Source: Bifidobacterium breve
GTDB lineage: Bacteria; Actinomycetota; Actinomycetes; S36-B12
Length of the DNA stretch: 38,799 nucleotides
Direction: 5' to 3'
NCBI GenBank assembly: GCA_945877545.1
Contig: CAMCSO010000007.1
Location: 1-38,799 of the forward strand
Shown: piece by piece, positions 1 through 8,373 of the stretch
Layout: each line of letters begins with the position of its first letter
Numbering within the stretch: the stretch's first letter is position 1
Notes under the pieces: model-generated
Databases searched by the model: none
Told to the model about the DNA's origin: nothing
What the model saw: the letters and a program-made list of their open reading frames with translations, nothing else
Program-made: the position numbers and the translations under genes

Positions 1-248
1 CCGATCGTGTTGCTGACCCCACTTATCCTCGCCTGGGCTTGGAACTGACTTCCAGGTGGCGGCAGCAGACCCGGGGTGCCTCCGGGTGGTGGGGTTGCGC
101 CTCCGGGTGGTGGGGTTGCGCCTCCGGGTGGTGGGGTTGCGCCTCCGGGTGGTGGCGTGAGCGCTCCGAAGACCGGGTCCAAAGGTCCGAGCACCGGGTC
201 GAGGGGGCCTGGCTGCGGAGTCGAGTTCTCAGAGGATCCGTCTGTCAT
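1..248 (-). CDS. Proline-rich protein, N-terminal part (runs off left edge)
   Basis: Reading leftward from an ATG at 248-246, the reverse strand is open to the window edge, about 82 codons. A GGGAAGG ribosome binding site lies about 6-7 nt upstream of the ATG. The protein opens MTDGSSENSTPQPGPLDPVL and then carries three to four copies of the heptad ATPPPGG (about residues 31-60), followed by GTPGLLPPPGSQFQAQARIS at the edge. There is no signal peptide. Proline/glycine-rich cytoplasmic N-termini of this type often precede transmembrane helices in actinobacterial membrane proteins, but the part that would show this is missing, so no function is assigned. The forward-strand reading of the same DNA has a stop at 46-48 and no ribosome binding site, so the reverse frame is preferred. 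The gene lies 43 nt downstream of the reverse-strand lipoprotein gene and may be co-transcribed with it. Confidence 0.72.
   Translation of the reverse strand, partial: MTDGSSENSTPQPGPLDPVLGPLDPVFGALTPPPGGATPPPGGATPPPGGATPPPGGTPGLLPPPGSQFQAQARISGVSNTI
79..157. repeat. 21-bp tandem repeat (ATPPPGG-coding)
   Basis: Three identical consecutive copies of a 21-bp unit (79-99, 100-120, 121-141) are followed by a partial, diverged fourth copy from 142. The unit is exactly seven codons, so copy-number change keeps the reading frame of the reverse-strand protein. The copies are identical at DNA level, including third codon positions, which suggests recent expansion. Confidence 0.9.
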
Positions 249-291
249 GACTGCCTTCCCTTGGGGTTCAATGGGCGCCGTGCAAGTCCGA

Positions 292-1026
292 TTACTGCTC
301 GGCGTTGGCCTTGTCGAGTGCCGCGATGACGCAGGCCTCGCTCGGCGAGGAGCGCGGTGAGTTGTCGTCGCAGATGATGTCGCCCGAGGTTACGGCCTGA
401 GCGATGATCTCGTAGACGACAGCCGCGGACAGGGTGAGCGTGCAGGTGAGCCCAGAACCGTCGATCTTGGCCTCGAGGGGGTCGACGGTGGCAGGATCAC
501 AGGCCCCGCTGATGATCGCCTCGGGCTTTACGGTCAGGACGCAACTGACCGCGGCATCGTCGAATACGGCTGTGACAGTGTTGTCGCCGACAATGGCATC
601 GCACCCAGCCTTGACGCTGACCGGGTTATCGGATGTCATCGAACAGGTTCCGGCCTCAGGGTCGTTCGTGAAGACGAGCGCGGGGTCCGTGGAGGCGCAC
701 ACCTCATTGAAGAGGGAAACCCGGTCGAGGGTAAGGGAGCAGCTGTAGTCCTCTGCGCTGTAGTCGGCACTGAGGTAGGTGGCGGGGGACTGGCAATTTG
801 GCTCGATGGCGACGGACGACATCTTCTCGAAGACTGCCGAGCTGTAGGTGACCGAGTTGTCCGCCGCGGTCAGGGGCTCGGCAGATGAACCGCTCGTAGC
901 GACCGCGGTCGACTCGGGGGCATCTGACGCATCCGTGAGTGAACTGCTGCCGCTGCACCCTGACAGCAGGAGGGCGCCCACGGCCATGGCTGCCGCGAAT
1001 TGGATGGCCAGCTTGGGTCGATGCAT
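292..1026 (-). CDS. Lipoprotein with tandem cysteine-spaced repeats
   Basis: This 244-residue protein has a lipoprotein signal peptide: MHRPK, a hydrophobic stretch, then lipobox LLSG-C with C24 as the expected lipidated residue. It is therefore inferred to be anchored on the outer face of the membrane. A Ser/Thr/Ala-rich linker (about 25-65) follows. The remainder contains cysteines at 78, 96, 110, 128, 142, 162, 176, 195, 219 and 232. Spacing alternates 18/14/18/14/20/14/19 and then becomes irregular. This defines about four tandem units of 32-34 residues, each with a pattern like C-x(17-19)-C-S/T/V-L/M-T. Extracytoplasmic location and even cysteine number in this region suggest disulfides. 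I do not recognise a family. GAGAGG precedes the ATG by about 6 nt, which supports this start. The gene is divergent from the lipoprotein gene at 1205. Confidence 0.85.
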   Translation of the reverse strand: MHRPKLAIQFAAAMAVGALLLSGCSGSSSLTDASDAPESTAVATSGSSAEPLTAADNSVTYSSAVFEKMSSVAIEPNCQSPATYLSADYSAEDYSCSLTLDRVSLFNEVCASTDPALVFTNDPEAGTCSMTSDNPVSVKAGCDAIVGDNTVTAVFDDAAVSCVLTVKPEAIISGACDPATVDPLEAKIDGSGLTCTLTLSAAVVYEIIAQAVTSGDIICDDNSPRSSPSEACVIAALDKANAEQ

Positions 1027-1204
1027 GTTCAGCCTCTCAGAGGTGGTGGGAGATGAAGCTCAACATACCCGACCTGCCTCGAAGGTAGATCGCCGCGCGG
1101 CGGCTCATCCAGACTCCTGCTTGCGGCTTGTGTATTCCCTCGCCGCGTGTTCTTATATACGAATAGTTGTTCTTCGTCACACCACTTCGAATTCTGGGGT
1201 TCAC

Positions 1205-3091
1205 ATGCTGGTTCGGACATCGCGATTCATGACTGTGCTCGTGCCGATGGCGGTGCTGACGGTTGTCCTAGCCGCGTGTGGATCCAGTGAGCCAGACTCC
1301 TCCGGTGCCTCGGCGTTGGCGGGCGCAAATGGCGGATCCGGAGTTGCGGGGGAGTGGGGGGAAAGTTACCCGCTTCCTGACTGCACTGGGCAGGATCCTG
1401 CGACCTGCTCCTATGACGGATTCGATCCCTTGGTCGACGGGTTCAGCTTCGCGAACTGGGGCGATACCGGCAAACTCGATGCGACAGGCCTCATCGCCCT
1501 GTTCGGCGAGTCGGAGGTATGCGCGACGTTGAAGAACGGTGGCTGCGTGCTTTACCCGGCTGCGCAGGAGTGGGCCGATCAAATCAATGAGGCAATGGCC
1601 GGCGGTCATTGCGAGGGTATGGCGGTCATGGCCGCTCGGCTGTTCCGAGGCGACGACGACCTGCAGGACCTTGATCCTGCTGCTGAGTCCACATTCGATC
1701 TGCTCTTCGCGGATCCTGATGTTGCTAGTGCGATCGATACCTGGTGGGCGACGCAGATGCTCGCACCGGTTCAGGAGGCCTACATGGCCTTCCACGAGTA
1801 CCAGCCGAGTGAGATTGCAGCGGAACTTGCGGCCGGTCTCCAGCGTGGGGACGGCTACACGATGGGGATCTATTCACCCGCTGGTGCCCATGCGATCACT
1901 CCATTCGCCGTCACTCAAGAGGGCGATCAGATTGCGATCTCGGTCTACGACAACAACTTCCCTGGAACTGTGCAGCGCATCATGATTGATCCCGCAGCGG
2001 AGCAGTGGAGTTATGCGATGGGCTCGACGAATCCGGACGAGCCGACAGGTGGCTGGGAGGGAGGTATCGGCACGATCGAACTCACGCCGATGTTGAGCCG
2101 CGCACTGCCTTCCGTCGCCCCTTTCGATGACTCGCCGGCGAAAGGGGTTGCTCGCGGAAAGGCAGCAACCACCCACGTGCTCTTGACGTCTCCGGATCCG
2201 CAGGCGCAGACGTCAGTCCTGCTCACCATTGATGGGCAGACCTACGACACTGCTAATCGGGCCGTGCCACTACCGGAAGGTGTGATCGTCCGTTCGACGC
2301 TTGGTGCCGTGCTGTCAGGGAAAGGAACGTCAATCGCGGTCGATGGTTCCAAGGTGAAGTCGTTCTCGGCAAAGCCGAGGACAACGGGCGGCGCTTCAGC
2401 CTCGACACCGTTCACCATGTCGGCGGACGCCGTCGGCGCCCCGCGATCCACCGTCCATGCGGTGACGGCAACAGGTGAGTCCGCTGGTCAGTTCACGGTT
2501 GATGAGCAGGGAAATCTCACGATTGACTCGGAAGGTTGGACGGACGCTGAAGTCAACGTTGCCAACGGTCTCAACAGTGCCGACTTCCCGCTGGAAGAAA
2601 ACCTCGAAATGGCCATCAGCACCGACGATGAGGGTGTCGCCGATGTCGAATTTGTTGACGAGGACGGAAACGTGATCGGCGAGTTCGCCGTTGATGACGA
2701 GACCGAGAACGGCATGGTCATGGACAGCACGGTCGAATTCGACGCACAGACCGGCGATTTCGATGTGACTGAGGAGGCGGCAGAGCCTGAGGACGTCGAT
2801 GAGGACGCACTGGCATGGCTTGCCGACATGAGTGCGGATGAAGGCTCCGAAGATTCGACCGAGCCCTCCGACGGTTCGATGGATGTGGGCGATTCGACTG
2901 ATGGCGATGGCGCCGGTAGCGAGGAGTCCAATGATGCCGGGAGCGGCGACGCTGACGATCCGGGTACAGACTCAGAAGAAGAGTCGGGAAGTGACCCGGT
3001 TGAAGACCCGCAGGGTGATTCGGGTGCGGACTCCGAGGGTGATTCGGGTGCGGACTCCGAGGCGGATCCCGGTGCAGAGGCCGACGAGTAA
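1205..3091 (+). CDS. Lipoprotein with papain-like cysteine-peptidase signature and acidic tail
   Basis: The chosen ATG at 1205 gives 628 residues with a lipoprotein signal (lipobox VLAA-C25). An alternative ATG at 1229 also keeps the signal peptide. The frame is open upstream, but that extension would bury the signal peptide and is rejected. Residues about 75-265 hold GFSFANWG, then GGHCEGMA (C136), AHAITPF (H229) and VYDNNFPG (D249/N250). Cys, His and Asp/Asn in this order and context resemble bacterial papain/transglutaminase-fold proteins with a G-x-C-x-G-M motif, so a surface-anchored cysteine peptidase-like domain is inferred; activity is unproven. Residues about 300-520 look like a threonine/serine-rich beta region. 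The last 110 or so residues are extremely Asp/Glu/Ser/Gly-rich and include a perfect 24-bp DNA duplication (3014-3037 and 3038-3061). Confidence 0.82.
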   Translation: MLVRTSRFMTVLVPMAVLTVVLAACGSSEPDSSGASALAGANGGSGVAGEWGESYPLPDCTGQDPATCSYDGFDPLVDGFSFANWGDTGKLDATGLIALFGESEVCATLKNGGCVLYPAAQEWADQINEAMAGGHCEGMAVMAARLFRGDDDLQDLDPAAESTFDLLFADPDVASAIDTWWATQMLAPVQEAYMAFHEYQPSEIAAELAAGLQRGDGYTMGIYSPAGAHAITPFAVTQEGDQIAISVYDNNFPGTVQRIMIDPAAEQWSYAMGSTNPDEPTGGWEGGIGTIELTPMLSRALPSVAPFDDSPAKGVARGKAATTHVLLTSPDPQAQTSVLLTIDGQTYDTANRAVPLPEGVIVRSTLGAVLSGKGTSIAVDGSKVKSFSAKPRTTGGASASTPFTMSADAVGAPRSTVHAVTATGESAGQFTVDEQGNLTIDSEGWTDAEVNVANGLNSADFPLEENLEMAISTDDEGVADVEFVDEDGNVIGEFAVDDETENGMVMDSTVEFDAQTGDFDVTEEAAEPEDVDEDALAWLADMSADEGSEDSTEPSDGSMDVGDSTDGDGAGSEESNDAGSGDADDPGTDSEEESGSDPVEDPQGDSGADSEGDSGADSEADPGAEADE

Positions 3092-3149
3092 CTCTGGCCC
3101 GTACTGACCATCCCACCGTCAGGTGAGATGCGTGATCGGCAGTTGCGCG

Positions 3150-3785
3150 TTAGTCGCTGAGTTGAAGCGGCGCGCCGGTGGCGTTGCGTACCTCGTTCTC
3201 GGTGACGCCGGGTGCCGTCTCGATGAGCACGAGGCCGCGCGGGGTGATGTCGATGACGGCCATGTCGGTGATGATGCGGTTGATGACGGCCTTGCCGGTG
3301 AGCGGGAGGGTGCATTCTTCAATGATTTTGTGGGTGCCGTCCTTGGCGACGTGCTCCATCATGACGATGACGCGCTTGGCTCCGTGAACGAGGTCCATCG
3401 CGCCGCCCATGCCCTTGACCACTTTGCCGGGGATCATCCAGTTCGCGAGGTCGCCTGTCGCGGAGACCTGCATGGCACCGAGGATGGCGATGTCGATGTG
3501 ACCGCCGCGGATCATCGCGAAACTGGTCGCCGAGTCGAAATAGGAGGCGCCGGGCAGGATCGTCACGGTTTCCTTGCCCGCGTTGATGAGGTCGGGATCG
3601 ACCTCTGCCTCGACCGGGTAGGGGCCGGTGCCGAGGATCCCGTTGTCCGACTGAAGGACCACATGGATGCCGTCGGGCAGGTGGTTTGGAACAAGGGTCG
3701 GCAGGCCGATGCCGAGGTTGACGTACTGGCCGTCAGAGAGTTCGCGGGCGACGCGGGCGGCGAGTTCCTCGCGGGTGAGGGTCAT
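3150..3785 (-). CDS. scoB: 3-oxoacid CoA-transferase subunit B
   Basis: This 211-residue protein is the beta subunit of a succinyl-CoA:3-oxoacid CoA-transferase (SCOT/PcaJ/AtoA family). The family moves CoA between succinyl-CoA or acetyl-CoA and acetoacetate or 3-oxoadipate in the cytoplasm. Family blocks are clear: [19 protein letters not shown] (19-37), [59 protein letters not shown]. The motif normally written SENG, which carries the glutamate that forms the acyl-CoA thioester intermediate, reads S-D-N-G here (D47), a notable deviation at the catalytic residue. The ATG overlaps the end of scoA by 4 nt (ATGA), indicating translational coupling. PcaJ, AtoA and ScoB cannot be separated by sequence alone; the neighbouring thiolase fits either acetoacetate or 3-oxoadipate metabolism. 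Confidence 0.92.
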   Translation of the reverse strand: MTLTREELAARVARELSDGQYVNLGIGLPTLVPNHLPDGIHVVLQSDNGILGTGPYPVEAEVDPDLINAGKETVTILPGASYFDSATSFAMIRGGHIDIAILGAMQVSATGDLANWMIPGKVVKGMGGAMDLVHGAKRVIVMMEHVAKDGTHKIIEECTLPLTGKAVINRIITDMAVIDITPRGLVLIETAPGVTENEVRNATGAPLQLSD

Positions 3786-4447
3786 GACGACTCCGTTCCT
3801 GACGCGGCGGCGGTGGAGGCGGTGACGGTGCGGCGCTCGACCTCCGCGATCGTGATCCGCCCGGCTGTCGCGGCGAGGGGGTTGAAGTTGCGGGTCGCCT
3901 TGTCGAACACGAGATTGCCGTGCCGGTCGCCGAGGCTCGCCCGGACGATCGCGAAGTCCGTGACGATGCCATGCTCGAGGACGTAGTCGCGTCCGTCGAA
4001 GGACCGCACCTCCTTGGGATCCGATTCCAAATCGACCGGTCCGTCGGTTGCGTGCCGCAGCGGCATCCCGCCGTCGGCGACGGGCGTGCCGACCCCGGCG
4101 GGGGTGAAGAATGCCGGGATTCCCGCTCCGCCTGCGCGTAGCCGCTCCGCGAGGGTGCCCTGCGGGATGAGCTCAACCTCGAGCTCTCCCGACAGGAACT
4201 GCCGTTCGAATTCCTTGTTCTCACCCACATAACTCGCGATGACTCGAGCGATCCGCCGCTGGCCGAGCAGTATGCCAAGGCCCCAGTCGTCCACCCCGCA
4301 GTTGTTGCTCACCACCCGAAGGTCAGTCGCAGGACCCGAGACCAGCGCATCGATAAGGGTCTGCGGGATCCCGCACAGGCCGAACCCACCAACCGCCAGC
4401 GAGGCACCGCTGGCGATGTCGGCAACAGCCTCCGCGGCACTCGCCAC
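3782..4447 (-). CDS. scoA: 3-oxoacid CoA-transferase subunit A
   Basis: This 221-residue protein is the alpha subunit of the SCOT-type transferase. Diagnostic blocks are [20 protein letters not shown] near the N-terminus (CoA-transferase family I pattern), [13 protein letters not shown], a [12 protein letters not shown] segment, [13 protein letters not shown], and [18 protein letters not shown]. It would form a heteromer with ScoB. The start is uncertain. GTG at 4447 gives [11 protein letters not shown], but homologues usually carry about four more residues (pattern [11 protein letters not shown]). The GAGGAGG Shine-Dalgarno lies about 16 nt before this GTG, which is too far, and no standard in-frame start codon lies closer. 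A rare start codon or small sequence change upstream is possible. The gene is divergent from the aminotransferase gene across a 190-nt gap that should contain both promoters. Confidence 0.9.
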   Translation of the reverse strand: MASAAEAVADIASGASLAVGGFGLCGIPQTLIDALVSGPATDLRVVSNNCGVDDWGLGILLGQRRIARVIASYVGENKEFERQFLSGELEVELIPQGTLAERLRAGGAGIPAFFTPAGVGTPVADGGMPLRHATDGPVDLESDPKEVRSFDGRDYVLEHGIVTDFAIVRASLGDRHGNLVFDKATRNFNPLAATAGRITIAEVERRTVTASTAAASGTESS

Positions 4448-4637
4448 GACCGTGTCCGCAGGACCTCCTCGTTCGCGTCGTCTCGTCCGAACTTTGCGAA
4501 CGATACTGGGCCTACCCGGCGGAGGATCCCTACCACCGAGTACGGGCTATTCCTCGCGATGGCAAGATGGGCAGCCGGTGCCAACCTGTGATGGCTGGAG
4601 TGGGCACCGACCGACGCGAGAGGGACGACGAGGACCA

Positions 4638-5708
4638 ATGGCACCGATCCGACTACGGAGCACGCTCAACGGGATCCCTGCCTACAAGGCTGGGCAGCCT
4701 GCGACGGTTGCGCCCGGCGTAATGTCTTACAAACTCTCGAGCAACGAGAACCACCACGACCCTCTTCCTTCAGTGCTCAAGGCCGCCGAGCGTGCCCTCT
4801 ACGACATGCATCGGTACCCGGACTACGGATCGTCCGCGCTCGTTAGCGAGATTGCCCAGCATTTCACGGTCCCGGTCGGCGATATTGCGGTGGGAACTGG
4901 CAGCGTGGGGCTCCTCCAGCAGCTCGTCCAGATCACCGCCGGCCCGGGTGATGGAGTCCTGTTCGGATGGCGCTCATTCGAGGCGTATCCCATCATGACC
5001 CAGATCTCGGGAGCGACAGCCCAAAAGGTGTCGCTCGACGACGATGACCGACATGATCTCGGGGCCATGCTTGCGGCGATCGACGACACCACTTGTATTG
5101 CCCTCATCTGCAATCCGAACAACCCGACCGGCACTGCGGTCGGGCGCGAGGCCATCACCCGGTTCGTTGAGGCCGCCCCGCGGGATCTCCTTATCGTCAT
5201 CGACGAGGCCTACTGCGAGTTCGTTGATCCCGAGAAGATCCCAGACGGGCTCGATTTCTACCGCGCGTACGAGAACGTTGCGGTGTTGAGGACCTTCTCC
5301 AAGGCGTACGGCCTTGCCGCCTTGCGCGTCGGATACTGCATCGCTCATGAGCCGGTTGCCGAGGCACTGCGCAAGGTCCAGGTTCCCTTCGGGGTCAACT
5401 CGGTGGCCCAGGCCGCAGCCATCGCCTCGCTCCATGCCGAGGGGGAGCTCCTCGAGCGAGTGCGGACGATCATGGGGGAGCGCGGCCGGGTGCAGGCGGC
5501 GCTCGAATTGGTCGGTCTGCACCCTGCGGAGTCGGAGGCCAACTTCGTTTGGATCAGGCTTGGTGAGCGGACCATGGAGTTCGCCGCCGCGTGCGATGCC
5601 ATCGGTCTTTCAGTGCGACCATTTGCAGGTGAGGGCGTGCGCATCACGATCGGTGAGCCGGAGGCCAATACCCGCTTCATCGAACATGCCAAGGCCTGGG
5701 TGGGCTAG
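4638..5708 (+). CDS. HisC/Pat-like PLP-dependent aminotransferase
   Basis: The 356-residue protein is a class I/II, fold-type I aminotransferase of the histidinol-phosphate/aromatic (HisC/Pat) group. Visible are SSNENHHDP (substrate loop, about 34-42), CNPNNPTG (158-165), the PLP ring-binding block VIDEAYCEF (187-195) and the Schiff-base lysine K222 in TFSKAYGLAALRVGY. The chosen ATG has GAGGA about 6 nt upstream and begins MAPIRLRSTLNGIPAYKAG, as usual for the family; the longer open frame upstream overlaps the scoA promoter region and is rejected. No other histidine genes are nearby, so an aromatic or broad-specificity transaminase is as likely as HisC. It is followed after 71 nt by an IclR regulator. 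Confidence 0.88.
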   Translation: MAPIRLRSTLNGIPAYKAGQPATVAPGVMSYKLSSNENHHDPLPSVLKAAERALYDMHRYPDYGSSALVSEIAQHFTVPVGDIAVGTGSVGLLQQLVQITAGPGDGVLFGWRSFEAYPIMTQISGATAQKVSLDDDDRHDLGAMLAAIDDTTCIALICNPNNPTGTAVGREAITRFVEAAPRDLLIVIDEAYCEFVDPEKIPDGLDFYRAYENVAVLRTFSKAYGLAALRVGYCIAHEPVAEALRKVQVPFGVNSVAQAAAIASLHAEGELLERVRTIMGERGRVQAALELVGLHPAESEANFVWIRLGERTMEFAAACDAIGLSVRPFAGEGVRITIGEPEANTRFIEHAKAWVG

Positions 5709-5779
5709 CGACAAACCCCGCTACTGGGCCGTCACTATCCTGTGACTGCCGGCAACCCAACAAGAAGCGAGGGACAACG

Positions 5780-6556
5780 ATGGCCACCCCCTCCGGCGAG
5801 ACCGACGGCCGCTCCGGAATTCAGGTGCTCACTCGGGCGGTCGACATCCTTCGCCAACTTCACGGCCATCCAGGCGGGTTGAGTCAGTCTGAGATCGGTG
5901 AGCGACTTGGGCTTGCCCGCTCAACCGTGAGCCGGCTGCTCATGGCCCTCGACAGCGAGGGCCTCGTGATGTCCCTCGGCCCGCGAGGCCGCTACCGGCT
6001 CGGTCCTGAACTCATCCGGCTTGCAGCCTCCGCCCGGCGCACGGCTTGGCTTGACCTTCATCCGCTCCTCGTCGAGTTCTCCTTTGAGATCGGCGAGACG
6101 GTCGACCTGTCGGTCCTCGAAGGCGACCGTGCAATCTTCGTCGATCAGGTGGTCGCCGACAATCGGTTGCGGGCGGTGAGTGCGGTTGGCGACTTGTTCC
6201 CGCTGCACGCGAGTGCCAATGGAAAGGCGATGCTGGCTGCGATGCCCGCTCCCGACGTCAACCGCGTTCTGGGTGGGCGACTTGAGTCGCTCACCGAGAA
6301 CACCCTCGTGACTGCTGCTGATATCCGAGCCGAACTCGAACGGATCAGGGCGGCTGACGGCGTGGCCTTCGATCGCGAGGAGCAGTCAGTGGGCGTCAGC
6401 GCGATCGGGGCGGTCATCGGGACCATTGATCACGACCTGCTGGCGCTGAGCATCCCCGTTCCAACCCAGCGGTTCACCGGCCGTGAGGCAGCGTTGCAGG
6501 CGGCGGTTCTCGACTTCGTGAGCCGCGTCGATGTGTGGATAGCCAGTCGCCGCTGA
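5780..6556 (+). CDS. IclR-family transcriptional regulator
   Basis: The 258-residue protein has an N-terminal winged helix-turn-helix (about residues 15-75; SQSEIGERLGLARSTVSRLL is the recognition part) and a C-terminal IclR effector-binding domain (about 85-250) with family blocks such as LHASANGKAMLAAMP and GVAFDREEQSVGVSAIGAVI. The family usually controls adjacent catabolic genes in response to a small aromatic or organic acid. The gene lies 49 nt upstream of the thiolase on the same strand and near scoAB, so it probably regulates this short-chain or 3-oxoadipate acyl-CoA block. The ATG has a good GAGGGAC site about 4-6 nt upstream. A PcaR/PobR-like role is possible but not shown by the sequence. 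Confidence 0.9.
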   Translation: MATPSGETDGRSGIQVLTRAVDILRQLHGHPGGLSQSEIGERLGLARSTVSRLLMALDSEGLVMSLGPRGRYRLGPELIRLAASARRTAWLDLHPLLVEFSFEIGETVDLSVLEGDRAIFVDQVVADNRLRAVSAVGDLFPLHASANGKAMLAAMPAPDVNRVLGGRLESLTENTLVTAADIRAELERIRAADGVAFDREEQSVGVSAIGAVIGTIDHDLLALSIPVPTQRFTGREAALQAAVLDFVSRVDVWIASRR

Positions 6557-6605
6557 AGGTGAGAAACCGGTCGCGATCACGGTCGCGTGAGCAAGGGAGT
6601 CAGGC

Positions 6606-7799
6606 ATGTCGTTCGACAACGGTTCGGTCATCGTCGGGGGAGCGCGTACGCCGATGGGGCGCCTCCTCGGCTCGCTGTCTTCCTTCTCGGCGACGGATCT
6701 CGGCGGGGTCGCGATCGCCGGGGCCCTCGAAAAGTCGGGTGTCTCGGCCTCCGAGGTGGAGTACGTGATCATGGGACAGGTGTTGCAGGCGGGTGCGGGC
6801 CAAATGACGGCGCGTCAGGCAGCCATCAACGCGGGCATCTCGATGGACGTTCCCGCGCTCACGATCAACAAGGTGTGCCTGTCGGGTATCGACGCCATCG
6901 CGCTTGCGGACCAACTCATTCGCGCTGGCGAGTTCGACTGCATCGTGGCGGGCGGCATGGAGTCAATGACGAATGCACCGCACCTGCTCATGGGCTCGCG
7001 CACCGGCGTGAAATACGGCGACTGGACAATGGTTGATTCGATGGCCTTCGATGCGCTCACGTGTGCGATTGACGAGTGCGGCATGGGGGAGAGTACTGAA
7101 CGTGCGAATGCCCGCTATGACCTCAGCCGCGAGGACCAGGATGCGTTCTCGGCTGCCTCGCATCAGCGCGCCGCTCGCGCCCAGGAGGCGGGCATCTTCG
7201 CCGCGGAGATTGCGCCGGTAGCCGTGCCGCAGCGCAAGGGTGACCCGATCATGGTGACCGAAGACGAAGGGATCCGGGCCGACACGACCGCCGAAGGCTT
7301 GGGAAAACTTCGTCCCGCATTCGCCAAGGACGGCACCATCACGGCGGGCAGTGCGTCGCAAATATCGGACGGAGCTGCGGCCGTTGTGATCATGAGCAGG
7401 CGCAAGGCTGCTGAACTTGGGTTGACCCCGCTGGCTGTCATTGGCTCACACGGAGTGGTGGCCGGGCCCGATGCCTCGCTCCAAGAGCAGCCGGCCAATG
7501 CCATCAATAAGGCCTGCGCCCGCGAGGGCATTGCGGTTTCCGATCTCGACCTGCTCGAGATCAACGAGGCTTTCGCCGCGGTCGGCGTGGTCTCGATGCG
7601 GGCGCTCGGCGTCGACGCCAGCGTCGTGAATGTCAATGGTGGGGCCATTGCACTCGGCCACCCGGTCGGCATGTCGGGTGCCCGAATCGTCCTGCACCTT
7701 GCCCTCGAGTTGCAGCGCCGCGGCGGTGGCACGGGAGCCGCGGCCCTATGCGGTGGAGGCGGTCAGGGCGACGCCCTCCTCATCCGAGTCCCGAACTAA
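6606..7799 (+). CDS. Acetyl-CoA C-acetyltransferase / 3-ketoacyl-CoA thiolase
   Basis: This 397-residue thiolase shows the full catalytic set. C91 in [12 protein letters not shown] is the acyl-accepting nucleophile, NEAFA lies about residues 320-324, the histidine is in [17 protein letters not shown], and the second cysteine is in [11 protein letters not shown] near the C-terminus. Length matches the AtoB/PcaF family. The reaction is cleavage of acetoacetyl-CoA or 3-oxoadipyl-CoA with CoA, or the reverse condensation. AGGGAG lies about 7 nt before the ATG. With ScoA/ScoB nearby it completes a CoA-transfer plus thiolysis route. Which 3-oxoacid is used cannot be told from sequence alone. Confidence 0.92.
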   Translation: MSFDNGSVIVGGARTPMGRLLGSLSSFSATDLGGVAIAGALEKSGVSASEVEYVIMGQVLQAGAGQMTARQAAINAGISMDVPALTINKVCLSGIDAIALADQLIRAGEFDCIVAGGMESMTNAPHLLMGSRTGVKYGDWTMVDSMAFDALTCAIDECGMGESTERANARYDLSREDQDAFSAASHQRAARAQEAGIFAAEIAPVAVPQRKGDPIMVTEDEGIRADTTAEGLGKLRPAFAKDGTITAGSASQISDGAAAVVIMSRRKAAELGLTPLAVIGSHGVVAGPDASLQEQPANAINKACAREGIAVSDLDLLEINEAFAAVGVVSMRALGVDASVVNVNGGAIALGHPVGMSGARIVLHLALELQRRGGGTGAAALCGGGGQGDALLIRVPN

Positions 7800-7820
7800 C
7801 CACCCATCCCGGTCATTTCA

Positions 7821-7877
7821 CCCAGATTCTGGGCGTGATGAACGAAAGGAGCTCATTTGAGCCTCGAATCGTTCATC
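7821..7877. repeat. Inverted repeats downstream of the thiolase gene
   Basis: A 5-bp stem CCCAG/CTGGG (7821-7825 and 7829-7833) is followed by a perfect 9-bp inverted repeat (GATGAACGA at 7837-7845 and its complement at 7869-7877, 23-nt interval). No run of T follows, so this is at best a weak or factor-dependent transcription end for the thiolase, in the gap before the convergent vapC gene. Otherwise nothing is seen in 7800-7968. Confidence 0.4.
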
Positions 7878-7968
7878 TTGACCGCGGGTACTCGCTTTTG
7901 TTGATCGGGGATCATCTAGACAGTTGGTGGCTGCGTAGTCGCGGAGCGCCAATGACGGCAGTGCGGCG

Positions 7969-8373
7969 TCAATAGCTCGCTAGGTCAATCCACTGCAGCC
8001 CGGTAACCGAACTGAAACTCCGATCTGCGGAGACAGCTTCCCAACCATGGGCGATCGCAACGGCTGCGACCACCGAGTCGACGGCGCCTAAGGACGACGT
8101 TTGCGACCAGATGCGCAAGCCTTCGAGCACATCGCGGGTACTGACGACGGTAAGTGGTCCGAGGAGCTCGGCGAACCGCTCCGTTTGCGCGAAGGCGTCG
8201 GCGCGGTCACGGCGACGAGCCCGCACGTGCGCATATTCCTGCAACACTTCCGGGGTGGTGGTTGCGCTGACGCGAGACGCAACGACATCGTGCAGGAGTC
8301 GAACCGCCGGCTCACGAAGCGGGTGGTCTGCGCCTGTTGCGTACACCAGGACCGAGGTATCAAGGACGAGCAT
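7969..8373 (-). CDS. vapC: VapC-type PIN-domain ribonuclease toxin
   Basis: The 134-residue protein is a single PIN domain. Acidic active-site candidates are D5 (MLVLDTSVLVYA), E42 or E46 (PEVLQEYAHV), D99 (GAVDSVVAAVAI) and D117 (VSADRSF), the pattern expected for Mg-dependent VapC RNases. Family toxins cleave tRNA or rRNA and are neutralised by the partner VapB. The ATG overlaps the stop of the upstream antitoxin gene by one base (TGATG), the classic coupled order antitoxin then toxin. All acidic positions are intact, so it is expected to be active when freed. The target RNA cannot be inferred. Confidence 0.88.
   Translation of the reverse strand: MLVLDTSVLVYATGADHPLREPAVRLLHDVVASRVSATTTPEVLQEYAHVRARRRDRADAFAQTERFAELLGPLTVVSTRDVLEGLRIWSQTSSLGAVDSVVAAVAIAHGWEAVSADRSFSSVTGLQWIDLASY

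Noticed and set aside
39-360. Two forward-strand open frames over the 21-bp repeat
   Set aside because: They have no ribosome binding site, one has a stop just upstream, and both overlap the end of the lipoprotein gene. The reverse frame has a good start site and a typical proline-rich sequence.
1151-1160. TATATA as a -10 box for the lipoprotein at 1205
   Set aside because: No -35 element at a usual distance; too weak to list as a promoter.
848-1204. N-terminal extension of the papain-like lipoprotein frame
   Set aside because: It would place 119 residues ahead of a perfect lipoprotein signal peptide and overlaps the divergent lipoprotein gene.
4239-4637. Upstream extension of the aminotransferase frame
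   Set aside because: It overlaps scoA on the other strand; the ATG at 4638 has a ribosome binding site and the usual family N-terminus.
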